This document shows, piece after piece, positions 56,741-64,000 of a stretch of DNA of 64,000 nt. A model generated the notes under the pieces. The model did no database searches. It was not told the origin of the DNA and saw only the letters and a list, made by a program, of their open reading frames with translations. The first letter of the stretch is position 1, and every line of letters begins with the position of its first letter. Both the position numbers and the translations under genes were made by a program. The DNA comes from JANQHO01 sp965218075 (GTDB lineage: Bacteria; Bacteroidota; Bacteroidia; Flavobacteriales; Schleiferiaceae). Location: the NCBI GenBank assembly GCA_965218075.1, contig CBDCJZ010000003.1:1178001-1242000 (forward strand), written 5' to 3'.

Positions 56741-57406
56741 ATGCCTATTATACATAACAAACCTATATTATCAGTCGTCATTGCCGGCGCAGGAGGGTTT
56801 GGCTTAGAAGTATTTGATTATCTAGAAAATGAAGCTGAACAAAATGGTTTTTACATTGCCGGGTTTATTGATGATATCCATGTAGAAACCAGCCAACTAG
56901 GATTGGACGTTTCTTATATAAACACGATTGAAAACTATAAACCAATGAAAGATCAAGTAGTTATAGTTGCAATTGGGTCTGTCAAAGGAAGAAAAAGCGT
57001 ATTCTCCAGACTATGGGATAAGGGTGTTGAAACACCCGCTTACGTCCACCCTTGTACTATTATCTCTTCATCTGCTCAATTAGGAAAAGGTGTTCTTGTA
57101 TGCCCCTATTCCATTATTCATCGCAACGTTACTATCGCAGATGGTGTAGTCATTAACCTCCACTGCAATCTTGCTCATGGTGCTTCGGTTGGAACATATT
57201 CCGTTTTATCTCCTTACGTAGCTTTTGCTGGTGATACGGTTGTTGGTAAAGAGTGTTTTTTTGGCAGCAGATCGACAGTATATCCTAGAATTAGAATAGG
57301 GGACAATTGCATTATTGACTCTCATACTGGCGTTCGGGCAAATTCTGGCGACAAACAAATGATTTCTTCACGAAGCATCTATCGAATGGTCCCTATCAGA
57401 CCCTAA
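56741..57406 (+). CDS. NeuD-like sugar O/N-acetyltransferase
   Basis: A 221-residue acetyltransferase of the NeuD/PglD family. The N-terminal nucleotide-sugar binding domain has VVIAGAGGFGLEVFDYL; the C-terminal left-handed beta-helix has hexapeptide repeats with the catalytic His in NLAHGASVGTYSVL and closes with GDNCIIDSHTGVRANSGDK. It would acylate an amino sugar. It is the last gene of the operon, 17 bases after the LuxC-like stop, and links the pathway to surface polysaccharide. Confidence 0.85.
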   Translation: MPIIHNKPILSVVIAGAGGFGLEVFDYLENEAEQNGFYIAGFIDDIHVETSQLGLDVSYINTIENYKPMKDQVVIVAIGSVKGRKSVFSRLWDKGVETPAYVHPCTIISSSAQLGKGVLVCPYSIIHRNVTIADGVVINLHCNLAHGASVGTYSVLSPYVAFAGDTVVGKECFFGSRSTVYPRIRIGDNCIIDSHTGVRANSGDKQMISSRSIYRMVPIRP

Positions 57407-58265
57407 TTTGGAGTAACTTAATACCATTAGCAATGCAACTTTCTTTAAAGCTGCTTGGATCGGAAGATGCCTAAAAAGTACAATCTGTCATCCTGTTACC
57501 ATCCATATCCAATAGGCTAATGCCCGTTTGGCTAAAAAGGAGGTTTGGGTTTAAATTGACATAAATAATTGCCACATTTGTTGAAAACGTCAAAAAGTGC
57601 AAGCATAAAATGTAATAAAATATCTTTCATAACTAGATTTTGTTTTTAAAAAATTACAATTAAAAACCGTAATTCCCTATTAAAAACTTGATTTTATTCT
57701 AAACATAGATGGATTTGTATTTCTATAATTTTTAATGTTCATCATGGTATGAGGGGTATTAAATGTGTTTCCATCTATTATTTCCTGTGCTGTTAATATT
57801 TGTAATTTAGGGTAATAATTAGGCGGCAGGTCTTTTTTCCATATATACTCTAAATTATCTTTTCTTTCTGTTGTCTCTGCCATTTTATCGCTAGGCTTTT
57901 GTTCTAAAATAAGCCCTCCTACCAGATAGAGTTGGAACTGAAAAAATATTTTGAAGACACTTTGCACGCTCCACCCGCACCGTAACCCTGCCAATACGCT
58001 CAAAACGCCCAATAAACCCCTTAATTAATCGCCCGGTAGTGCACGAGCCTACTACATAAACTCATTTCACCCATTCAAAAACAATCAAAGCCATCCCGCG
58101 GAGCGTTTTGATTATTTTTCGCTTTCGTGCGAGGTGTGTCTGTTCCGTTCTTCCACTTCCTAAGTTTTGCTCTACTCCACTCCGCAAATACTTCGGAGGA
58201 GAAAATGTCTAGTAAATTAAACTTCATGCAGATTCTTTGTTGACTTTTATATCTTACTTGTTTTT
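57404..58265. other. mostly gene-free stretch
   Basis: About 860 bases between the operon and the XRE regulator. The only coding signal is the methyltransferase-like remnant on the minus strand at 57680-58012. The rest shows no recognisable gene or RNA. Confidence 0.4.
57680..58012 (-). pseudogene. possible DNA methyltransferase C-terminal remnant
   Basis: 110-codon frame whose last part (YPKLQILTAQEIIDGNTFNTP) resembles the end of site-specific DNA methyltransferases (PKIQILTIEELLxGK). The N-terminal residues do not look like a real protein. Low confidence; it fits the nearby restriction-modification debris. Confidence 0.35.
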
Positions 58266-58517
58266 ATGAAAAAGATAATACGACAAAAGGAGGTTTCAGG
58301 TTTTGCAAAAAGGTTGAAAAGAGAAAGAGAAAATAGAGAGATGTTTCGTGAACAAGTTGCAAAATTAGCAAATATAAGTCCGATGACTTTGACTAAAATA
58401 GAAAATGGAGGAGCACGGAATCCTTCTATAACTACTGTTATGGATATAGCAAACTCTTTGGGTATCAAAAGAGGTAGTTTGGCAACACTTCTTGGAGATG
58501 AGGTGAGATTAGATTAA
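58266..58517 (+). CDS. XRE-family HTH regulator (restriction-modification controller-like)
   Basis: 83 residues with a helix-turn-helix of the XRE type: FAKRLKRERENR, EQVAKLANISPMTLTKIENG and NPSITTVMDIANSLGIK. Size and position, directly before a restriction-modification gene in the same orientation, suggest a controller (C-protein) role. A TTGACT box lies 26 bases upstream. Intact although its target operon is broken. Confidence 0.8.
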   Translation: MKKIIRQKEVSGFAKRLKRERENREMFREQVAKLANISPMTLTKIENGGARNPSITTVMDIANSLGIKRGSLATLLGDEVRLD

Positions 58518-58566
58518 AGAAACAAAAAGTGCAAGTTTTAAGGTAAGAGACAGAACATCTAAATAA

Positions 58567-59215
58567 ATGAGTATGGTTAATGAAAGGAACACAGAGAAAA
58601 TTGTACGACAACACTTTGAAGGGTGAGAGAAAGAGGGTCTGATAAAAGTAGAAGAGCAAAAATCTGCCAATCCGAGAGTGCAAAATTATTACAACAATCT
58701 TCAAGAAGTGGTTATAGTGTCGGAAAGCCAGAGTTTATAATTACATAAATTTTAATAATCCGGATTTTTTGATTGTTGTTGAATGTAAGGCAGATCAAAG
58801 AAAACATGATAGCAAAGTTGAAGGTAGCAATAGGGATAAGGATTTTGCAGTTGATGATGTTCTGTTGTATTCTGCGCATCTCTCAAAAGAATTTGATGTC
58901 TTGTCTATTGCAGTGAGTGTAGAGAAGAAAAATGATTTTGAAAGTATCTCATTTTTGCAACTAAAAGGTGGTAAATCAGTTGAAATTTTTGGCAATAAAT
59001 TATTGTCATTAACTGATTTACTTGGAGGAATATAAAAAGAGTCCTCAAAAATTGAGACAGGACTATGAAAATCTACTTGTTTTTTCAAAGGAATTGAATG
59101 AGGAACTACACAGACAAAAAATTGGTGAAAGCGAACGAGCTTCGCTTCTTGCTTGTATTTTGATTGCATTGGAACATAAAGTTTGGGAATTATATACTTG
59201 ACGAAGATAAAAATG
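58567..59215 (+). pseudogene. type II restriction-modification gene, N-terminal part (interrupted)
   Basis: Starts MSMVNERNTEKIVRQHFEG, then TGA (58624-58626, a Trp in relatives), EKEGLIKVEEQKSANPRVQ, a frame change, then IVVECKADQRKHDSKVEGSN, DFAVDDVLLYSAHLSKEFDV and SPQKLRQDYENLLVFSKELN and ALEHK, ending at a stop. This is the nuclease-like N-terminal region of large N-6 adenine methylase/restriction proteins. The remaining part lies at 60980-61925 beyond an inserted methyltransferase gene and an IS fragment. Confidence 0.65.
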
Positions 59216-59292
59216 GTAACTATATTCGGTTTTGGTGAAATTTGACAGAGTTGGTAAGTGTTAATGTTGGTATAAGTTAAGGGAATTTTGTC

Positions 59293-60492
59293 ATGGAACT
59301 AAACGTTAAGAATCGCACAATATTCAAGGGAGATAATTTAAATATTTTGCGAGGTGTCAATTCTGAATCGGTAGATTTGATATACCTCGATCCACCTTTT
59401 AATTCAAATCGTACATACTCTGCCCCTATTGGGTCGGAAGCTGCTGGTGCGAGTTTCAAGGATGCATGGACTTTAGACGATATTGACGAAGCGTGGCATG
59501 GGGAAATAGCGGATCGGGACTCTGGGTTATATCGCGTAATAGATTCTGCGGAGTTGAGTCATGGTAAGGGAATGAAGTCATATCTCATTTTTATGGCTGT
59601 GCGATTATTGGAAATGAAGCGTATTTTGAAGAGTGCGGGGAGTATATATTTGCATTGTGATCCTACTGCGAGCCACTATTTGAAATTAGTGATGGACGCC
59701 GTGTTTGGGAAAGAGAATTTTCGGAATGAGATTGTGTGGCATTACTATAATGTTGCTAGTGTTACTAGAAAATATTTTGGACATAAACATGATATTATTC
59801 TGTGGTATTCATTATCATCAAGTTCTATTTTTCATTGGGATGATATGCGTGAAGATTATAGTCCAAATAGTAATTGGATAAAATCTTCAGAATCTTATGA
59901 AGATAATAGATATAAACCAGATAAACGTGGAAAGTTAATGCATGATGTATGGAGATTGCCAACAATTAACAATATGGCGAAAGAGCGTACAGGTTATCCT
60001 ACACAGAAGCCATTAGTATTGTTGGAGCGTATTATCAAAGCGAGTTCAAATGCGGGGGACGTAGTACTTGATCCGTTTTGTGGTTGTGCGACAACATGTG
60101 TTGCGGCGGAGGCGTTACAGCGTGAGTGGATTGGTATAGACTTGTCTCTGTCGACGGTAAAACTTGTTAATCAACGCTTGCGAGATACACATGGGTTATT
60201 TGGGGCAGGGATACACAGGACAGATATACCGAGGCGTACAGATTTAGGGGAATTGCCGAATTACAGTACGCATAAACATACTCTTTATGGAAAGCAAGAA
60301 GGATTATGTAATGGGTGTATGATTCAATTTCCATTTCGGAATATGACGATTGATCATATTGTTCCAAGGGTGAAAGGTGGGCAAGATGATTATGGTAATC
60401 TTCAGTTATTGTGTAATGCGTGTAATTCCGTAAAGGGGAAACGAGAACAGGCGTATCTCATAGCGAGGTTAAAAGAGCAACGTATTATTTAG
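59293..60492 (+). CDS. DNA methyltransferase-HNH endonuclease fusion
   Basis: 399 residues. The N-terminal DNA methyltransferase has the catalytic motif VDLIYLDPPFNSNR at residues 27-40, IYLHCDPTASHYLK in the middle, TQKPLVLLERII and the SAM-binding DPFCGCATT near 256. DPPF-first order places it in the beta class (N4-cytosine or N6-adenine). After about residue 330 there is an HNH domain: LCNGCMIQFPF, TIDHIVPRVKGG, NLQLLCNACNSVKG. A modifying and a cutting module in one chain suggest a self-contained restriction-modification enzyme. It sits inside the interrupted gene described above. Intact ORF with ATG start. Confidence 0.85.
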   Translation: MELNVKNRTIFKGDNLNILRGVNSESVDLIYLDPPFNSNRTYSAPIGSEAAGASFKDAWTLDDIDEAWHGEIADRDSGLYRVIDSAELSHGKGMKSYLIFMAVRLLEMKRILKSAGSIYLHCDPTASHYLKLVMDAVFGKENFRNEIVWHYYNVASVTRKYFGHKHDIILWYSLSSSSIFHWDDMREDYSPNSNWIKSSESYEDNRYKPDKRGKLMHDVWRLPTINNMAKERTGYPTQKPLVLLERIIKASSNAGDVVLDPFCGCATTCVAAEALQREWIGIDLSLSTVKLVNQRLRDTHGLFGAGIHRTDIPRRTDLGELPNYSTHKHTLYGKQEGLCNGCMIQFPFRNMTIDHIVPRVKGGQDDYGNLQLLCNACNSVKGKREQAYLIARLKEQRII

Positions 60493-60513
60493 ACTGTTCC
60501 TGTTATGAGTTGT

Positions 60514-60876
60514 TTATATGTCGTGCGGGCAGTTATGGATTGGGTCCTTTTTTTGGGTTACACCAATCATCTTTAACAGTTGTACACTTGAGATACCTTT
60601 ACTGTGGTTTGTGTCAATCCATATCGCGGCGAACCACTTGGGCAACATCTTTATTTGTGAATCTCCGAACATCGTTCCGTAAATTATGCGAAACTGTTTG
60701 TGACAGTCTGAACATTCGTGAACAATACCGTCATTATAGTGATAGATTTTTTCCATACTTCCGCAATGCGGGCAGTATTCACCATTTTTCCATCGTATTT
60801 TTTCGAGATATTTCAAACATGCTTCGGGGGTGGCAAATTTTTGTGTAAACTCTATCAAAGTTAATTGTTTGTTCAT
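60514..60876 (-). mobile_element. IS1595-family transposase, N-terminal fragment
   Basis: 120 residues: MNKQLTLIEFTQKFATPEAC, zinc ribbon YCPHCGSMEKIYHY..CSDCHKQF, and KMLPKWFAAIWIDTNHSKGISS. The DDE core is missing; after GVTQKK the sequence diverges. AAGGA ribosome site and sigma70-like promoter upstream, the same arrangement as the copy at 40638. Confidence 0.75.
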
Positions 60877-60922
60877 CGATATTTTTCCTTATGTATATTT
60901 ACGTTACTTGCTGTTTAATATA

Positions 60923-60951
60923 AATATAGCAATAAATACCACCTTTGTCAA
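60923..60951 (-). promoter_or_regulatory. sigma70-type promoter of the IS1595 fragment
   Basis: Minus strand TTGACA (60951-60946), 17 bases, TATATT (60928-60923), 47 bases before the ATG. Identical boxes and spacing to the promoter at 41274-41302. Confidence 0.7.
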
Positions 60952-60979
60952 GTATATAATTCTCTAAAGTTTTTAAAAA

Positions 60980-61925
60980 TCTTACAAGGATTATAATGAA
61001 CCTGAAGAATTCTCGGGACTTCTTTATAGTACAACGGAAAGCCAGTTTAAAAATACAGATATTCAGGGAGATAAACTTAAAACTACAATGGCAAGTTTTG
61101 TTTTTATTAAGACAGACACAACTTTGTCAAAGAAACCGGATGCGCTAAAAACTATAATTATGGATGCAAATGATAACATAACAGATTTTGTAAAGACACA
61201 CGAGTATTTTGGTGTGTTAAGCCACTTACTATATTGAGGTTTTGAGTTACGCAAATAGTGATAAGGGGCTGGGAATAGTTTTGACACCAGAACATATAAC
61301 AGAATTTAGGCAAGATTGGGGGAGGTTAACCAAGATGATGATTTAAAAATATCACTCTCGTCTTTTTTATGAGGAGCAGATACTGAGTATATCTAAAAAC
61401 CCATTTTTGGGAAGAAAACAATTTGACTTGTGTGCTGATGATTGGAAAGAGTTTTTATTGGGGGGAAATAATGATATTTTTGACATAAGCTTGGGTAGTC
61501 TGGTGCTATAAAAACACATAACTAGATGAATCCATTTTACTCAGAGGGAGTATTCCCTATATTACCAGGACGGCAGAGAATAATGGTACGGAGATGTTAG
61601 TTAATGCCACCTTGGATTTTGATAAAATGATAGCTCTTGTATAACAATTGGAGCAGAAGCTTTCAAATCTTTTTATCAGGTAGAGGATTTTATAACTGGA
61701 AATAAGATAAACATTTTGAGGAATGAAAAGTTGAGCATTTTTAATGCTATGTTCATTTGTACAATACTTGATTTAGAATTGAAAATAAAGTTTAACTATG
61801 GTCGTAGTGCGAGAAAAGGGAAGCTACGAGACCTTGTAATACGGCTACCTGAAATAATGGAAAACCTGATTGGGATTTTATAGAGAACTACACCAAATCT
61901 TTGGCATATTCTTCAACTTTGTAAG
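60980..61925 (+). pseudogene. type II restriction-modification gene, C-terminal parts (interrupted)
   Basis: Scattered frames continue the gene begun at 58567: TDFVKTHEYFGVLSHLL, then in another frame IEVLSYANSDKGLGIVLTPEHITEF (start of the N-6 methylase domain), then after a deletion GSIPYITRTAENNGTEM and FITGNKINILRNEKLSIFNAM (target-recognition domain), and in the last frame PDWDFIENYTKSLAYSSTL-stop at about 61925. The SAM-binding and NPPY motifs are lost. At least five frame changes are needed, so this is thoroughly dead. Confidence 0.65.
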
Positions 61926-62093
61926 TTGGCAGGATAAAGGAAATCTGCCCGTGTGAAGATCCTTGTAACGAAAAATTACACGGACAGATTGCTAGAGTCC
62001 TCCCTTGCCATCACAATCCTATTTTTCTTTTTGAATTCAACTGCTGCCTCCTTAATTCGCGCACGCTTCATTCGATGAAAACGAGTGAGAAAT

Positions 62094-62207
62094 GATGTAA
62101 AATTTCTCTAAATAATTTACGTTCTGAAAAGTGCATCAGTTTTATGTATCTGTTTCTCATTGAATAACAACTAGCTACAAAGATATTTTTTTCTAAGCTA
62201 GTCATGG
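62094..62207 (+). repeat. imperfect direct repeat, right flank of island
   Basis: Counterpart of 51888-51996 (see there). Its terminal hairpin is imperfect: AACTAGCT and AGCTAGTC separated by 19 bases. Confidence 0.75.
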
Positions 62208-62234
62208 CTCATAATCTTTATTTTATGGGATAAT

Positions 62235-62242
62235 TACATTTG
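62235..62242 (+). promoter_or_regulatory. putative -7 element of gcvH
   Basis: TACATTTG matches TAnnTTTG exactly, about 20 bases before the gcvH start codon, giving a very short leader. Confidence 0.45.
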
Positions 62243-62260
62243 CCTGAAAAATTTTAAATC

Positions 62261-62641
62261 GTGAATTTTCCATCAGAACTGAAATACATCAAAGACCATG
62301 AATGGGTACGTATTGAAGGTGATACGGCCACTGTAGGTATAACAGATTTTGCCCAAAGCGAATTGGGGGATATTGTGTTTGTTGAGATCGAAACTACAGG
62401 AGAAAAACTGGGTAAAGAAGAGATTTTTGGGTCTGTGGAAGCAGTAAAAACAGTTTCTGATCTTTTCATGCCTCTTTCAGGAGAAATAACAGAGCTTAAT
62501 TCTAAAATAGAGCAAGAGCCAGAATGGATCAATTCAGACCCATATGGTGAAGGGTGGATGATAAAAGTGAAAATCAAAGATCAATCGGAAATAGAGTCAC
62601 TTTTGTCGGCAGATGATTACAAAGAGATTGTTGGAGTATAA
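62261..62641 (+). CDS. gcvH: glycine cleavage system H protein
   Basis: A 126-residue lipoyl carrier that shuttles the aminomethyl group between P, T and L proteins of the glycine cleavage system. HEWVRIEGDTATVGITDFAQ is the family start, the lipoyl-accepting Lys is Lys63 in GSVEAVKTVSD, and NSDPYGEGWMIKVK closes the fold. GTG start at 62261. It lies next to porU in many Bacteroidota, which supports the view that the island between them here is an insertion. Confidence 0.95.
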   Translation: MNFPSELKYIKDHEWVRIEGDTATVGITDFAQSELGDIVFVEIETTGEKLGKEEIFGSVEAVKTVSDLFMPLSGEITELNSKIEQEPEWINSDPYGEGWMIKVKIKDQSEIESLLSADDYKEIVGV

Positions 62642-62779
62642 ATCTCAAATGTTTAATATTATAACTCTAGCTTTCATTCGGATAAGTCTAACTCCATTAA
62701 ATAGTATTTATTTTATCAAAATATAGCTGGTAAAGGTACGTGATTTATGTACCTTTAACCCTCGTTAAAACCCTAGCCG

Positions 62780-63478
62780 ATGGAAGCTAAAAAAAATCCC
62801 AAAGCTGACCTAGAAAAATATAGGAGTGTATATCTCGAGATAGGCTTGGTTATATCACTTACACTGGCAATAATTCTCTTTGAGTGGAAGACTCATGGAA
62901 CAGAAACTGTTCATCTTGGAGAATTAGGAGTAGCTATCGAAGATGAGATCATTCCCATTACACAAAGGGAATTAGCTCCCCCTCCTCCCCCTCCTCCAGA
63001 AGTGATTGAAGTAGTGGAAGATGATGTGGAATTGGAAGAAGAGCTTGAAATTGAATCTACTGAAACCGATGAAACTGAAGAGATAGAAGTGATTGAAATG
63101 GAAGAGGAAGAGTCGGATGAAGTGTTGGGGTTTGCAGTTGTGGAATCAGTGCCTGTTTTTCCCGGCTGTGAAAATTCTAAAACCAATGAAGAGAAGAAAC
63201 AATGTTTCAATCAAAAGATTATCCAGTTTGTAAGTAGAAATTTCAAGTTTCCTGAGATGGCTCGTCAGATGGGAATATCAGGCAGAGTTTATGTGAACTT
63301 CGTCATTGAAAAGAACGGTTCTGTTTCTAATATAGAAATAGTTAGAGGAGTAGATCCCTTGCTGGATGATGAGGCAGTTAGAGTAGTAAAAAAATTACCT
63401 AAAGTGGAACCTGCCAAGCAACGCGGCAAACCGGTAAGGATGAGTTTTACCCTTCCTATTAACGCCAAACTCCAGTAA
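62780..63478 (+). CDS. TonB-family energy transducer
   Basis: 232 residues: an N-terminal membrane anchor (IGLVISLTLAIILF), a periplasmic Pro- and Glu-rich spacer (APPPPPPPEVIEVVED onward, strongly acidic), and a C-terminal TonB domain (FPEMARQMGISGRVYVNFVIEKNG, RGVDPLLDDEAVRVVKKLP). It couples the proton-motive force to outer-membrane receptors. The acidic instead of Lys-Pro spacer is common in Bacteroidota TonB proteins. Confidence 0.9.
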   Translation: MEAKKNPKADLEKYRSVYLEIGLVISLTLAIILFEWKTHGTETVHLGELGVAIEDEIIPITQRELAPPPPPPPEVIEVVEDDVELEEELEIESTETDETEEIEVIEMEEEESDEVLGFAVVESVPVFPGCENSKTNEEKKQCFNQKIIQFVSRNFKFPEMARQMGISGRVYVNFVIEKNGSVSNIEIVRGVDPLLDDEAVRVVKKLPKVEPAKQRGKPVRMSFTLPINAKLQ

Positions 63479-63542
63479 GAGAAGCAATATTATGATTCTA
63501 AGGTCCCTTTTCAAATGGGGTTTTATTTACTAAAACCCGAAA

Positions 63543-64000
63543 ATGAATAAAATCGAACTCAAATTTTTGCTGGTAAATGCAGTGGACGTCTCTATAAAAG
63601 CAGGAAAAGAAATATTGCAGACTCATGAAAGCACTTTTGAAATAGAATACAAGAACGATAATTCACCCCCTAACCTATTGCTGACAAGAAGGCTTTGGGA
63701 CATTTTCTGGATAGTGGACCCTCTAGATGGTCCTAAGGAATTTATCAATCAAAATGGAGAGTTTACCGTTAGTATAGCTTTAGTAAAAAATCGCATGTCA
63801 GTTTTGGGAGTAGTACTTGCCCCGATTGAAGGAACTCTTTACTTTGGTTCAGAAGGACTGGGTTCTTGGCATATGGAAAAAGCTCAGCATAAAATTTTGA
63901 CGGGCAATTCGATAAAACTTCCTGAATTGCGGAAAAGGCCTTTTACATATGGATAGGAAGCTATTCTCACATGAGTGACGAAACAACTAAATATTTCAAA
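63543..64000 (+). pseudogene. 3'(2'),5'-bisphosphate nucleotidase (cysQ-like), deleted and frameshifted
   Basis: The protein begins MNKIELKFLLVNAVDVSIKA and reaches YKNDNSPPNLL, where the intact family continues with TKAD and the first metal-binding Glu; about 40 residues are missing here. It resumes at IFWIVDPLDGPKEFINQNGE (normally DPLDGTKEF), then ALVKNRMSVLGVVLAPIEGTLYFG. A frameshift at about 63945 moves reading to IWIGSYSHMSDETTKYF. The gene runs off the window. Loss of metal ligands and the frameshift indicate inactivity. Confidence 0.7.

Noticed and set aside
52012..57406. A bioluminescence (lux) operon
   Set aside because: LuxE- and LuxC-like genes are present but luxA, luxB and luxD are absent, and carrier protein, ligase and NeuD-like genes point to polysaccharide or acyl chemistry.
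62911..63210. Serine-rich ORF on the minus strand
   Set aside because: It is the complement of the acidic, low-complexity spacer of the TonB-like gene and matches nothing else.
1..64000. CRISPR arrays, rRNA genes or riboswitches
   Set aside because: No regularly spaced repeats, rRNA sequence or recognisable riboswitch core was seen on either strand.

Overview
The window comes from an AT-rich Bacteroidota genome, most likely a Cytophagales-type lineage. It carries the type IX secretion genes porU and porV, decayed type IX C-terminal sorting domains, Bacteroidota-type -7 promoter elements (TAnnTTTG), few Shine-Dalgarno sequences on native genes, and a relA/spoT-fur-purA run. All identifications are from reading motifs; no database search was made.

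Layout. 1-3.4 kb: purA (cut by the window edge), fur and relA/spoT on the minus strand. 3.4-8.9 kb: a graveyard holding a fused glycosyltransferase pseudogene, broken AlgJ/X-like and AlgI-like acetylation genes, a sorting-domain remnant, a DNA methylase fragment and a dead IS1595 copy. 9-14.5 kb: htpG, phosphoglucomutase and an ArnT-like glycosyltransferase. 15-17.5 kb: a frameshifted sodium/solute symporter and a broken TSUP exporter. 17.5-28.8 kb: methyltransferase, ZIP transporter, peroxiredoxin, dead IS1595, alpha-carbonic anhydrase, aroE, a DUF368 carrier, an aldehyde dehydrogenase remnant, a MazG-like protein, a TPR protein and rseP. 28.8-31.9 kb: an intact three-gene polysaccharide-type cassette (dioxygenase, aldo/keto reductase-like, sugar transferase) bracketed by duplicated pieces of the rseP junction. 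31.8-35.2 kb: a secreted protein, a biotin carrier and a PfkB kinase.

35.3-41.3 kb is a composite integration site. Native tRNA-Asn(GUU) is followed by a small integrase-less element (secreted repeat protein, TPR protein, terminase-small-subunit-like protein). A foreign 3' half of tRNA-Asn that encodes its CCA end follows, then an unrecognised pair of overlapping genes (4-TM protein plus 783-residue soluble protein) and an IS1595 transposase with its own sigma70-type promoter. 41.4-51.7 kb is native: split transketolase subunits with a VWA gene between them, ychF, porV and porU.

51.9-62.2 kb is a second island, flanked by imperfect direct repeats of about 110 bp. It was apparently inserted between porU and gcvH. 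It holds an intact six-gene operon (acyl carrier protein, SDR reductase, AMP-ligase, LuxE-like, LuxC-like, NeuD-like) that looks like a carrier-bound acyl reduction and sugar-acylation pathway without luciferase. It also holds a restriction-modification gene cut in two by a DNA methyltransferase-HNH fusion gene and another IS1595 fragment. 62.2-64 kb returns to native genes: gcvH, tonB-like and a broken cysQ.

Housekeeping genes are intact, while surface-polysaccharide, transport and restriction genes are widely pseudogenised, several through TGG-to-TGA changes. This suggests relaxed selection and AT drift. The best candidates for undescribed biology are the two-gene module at 37.7-40.5 kb, the LuxE/LuxC operon at 52.0-57.4 kb and the three-gene cassette at 29.3-31.4 kb.
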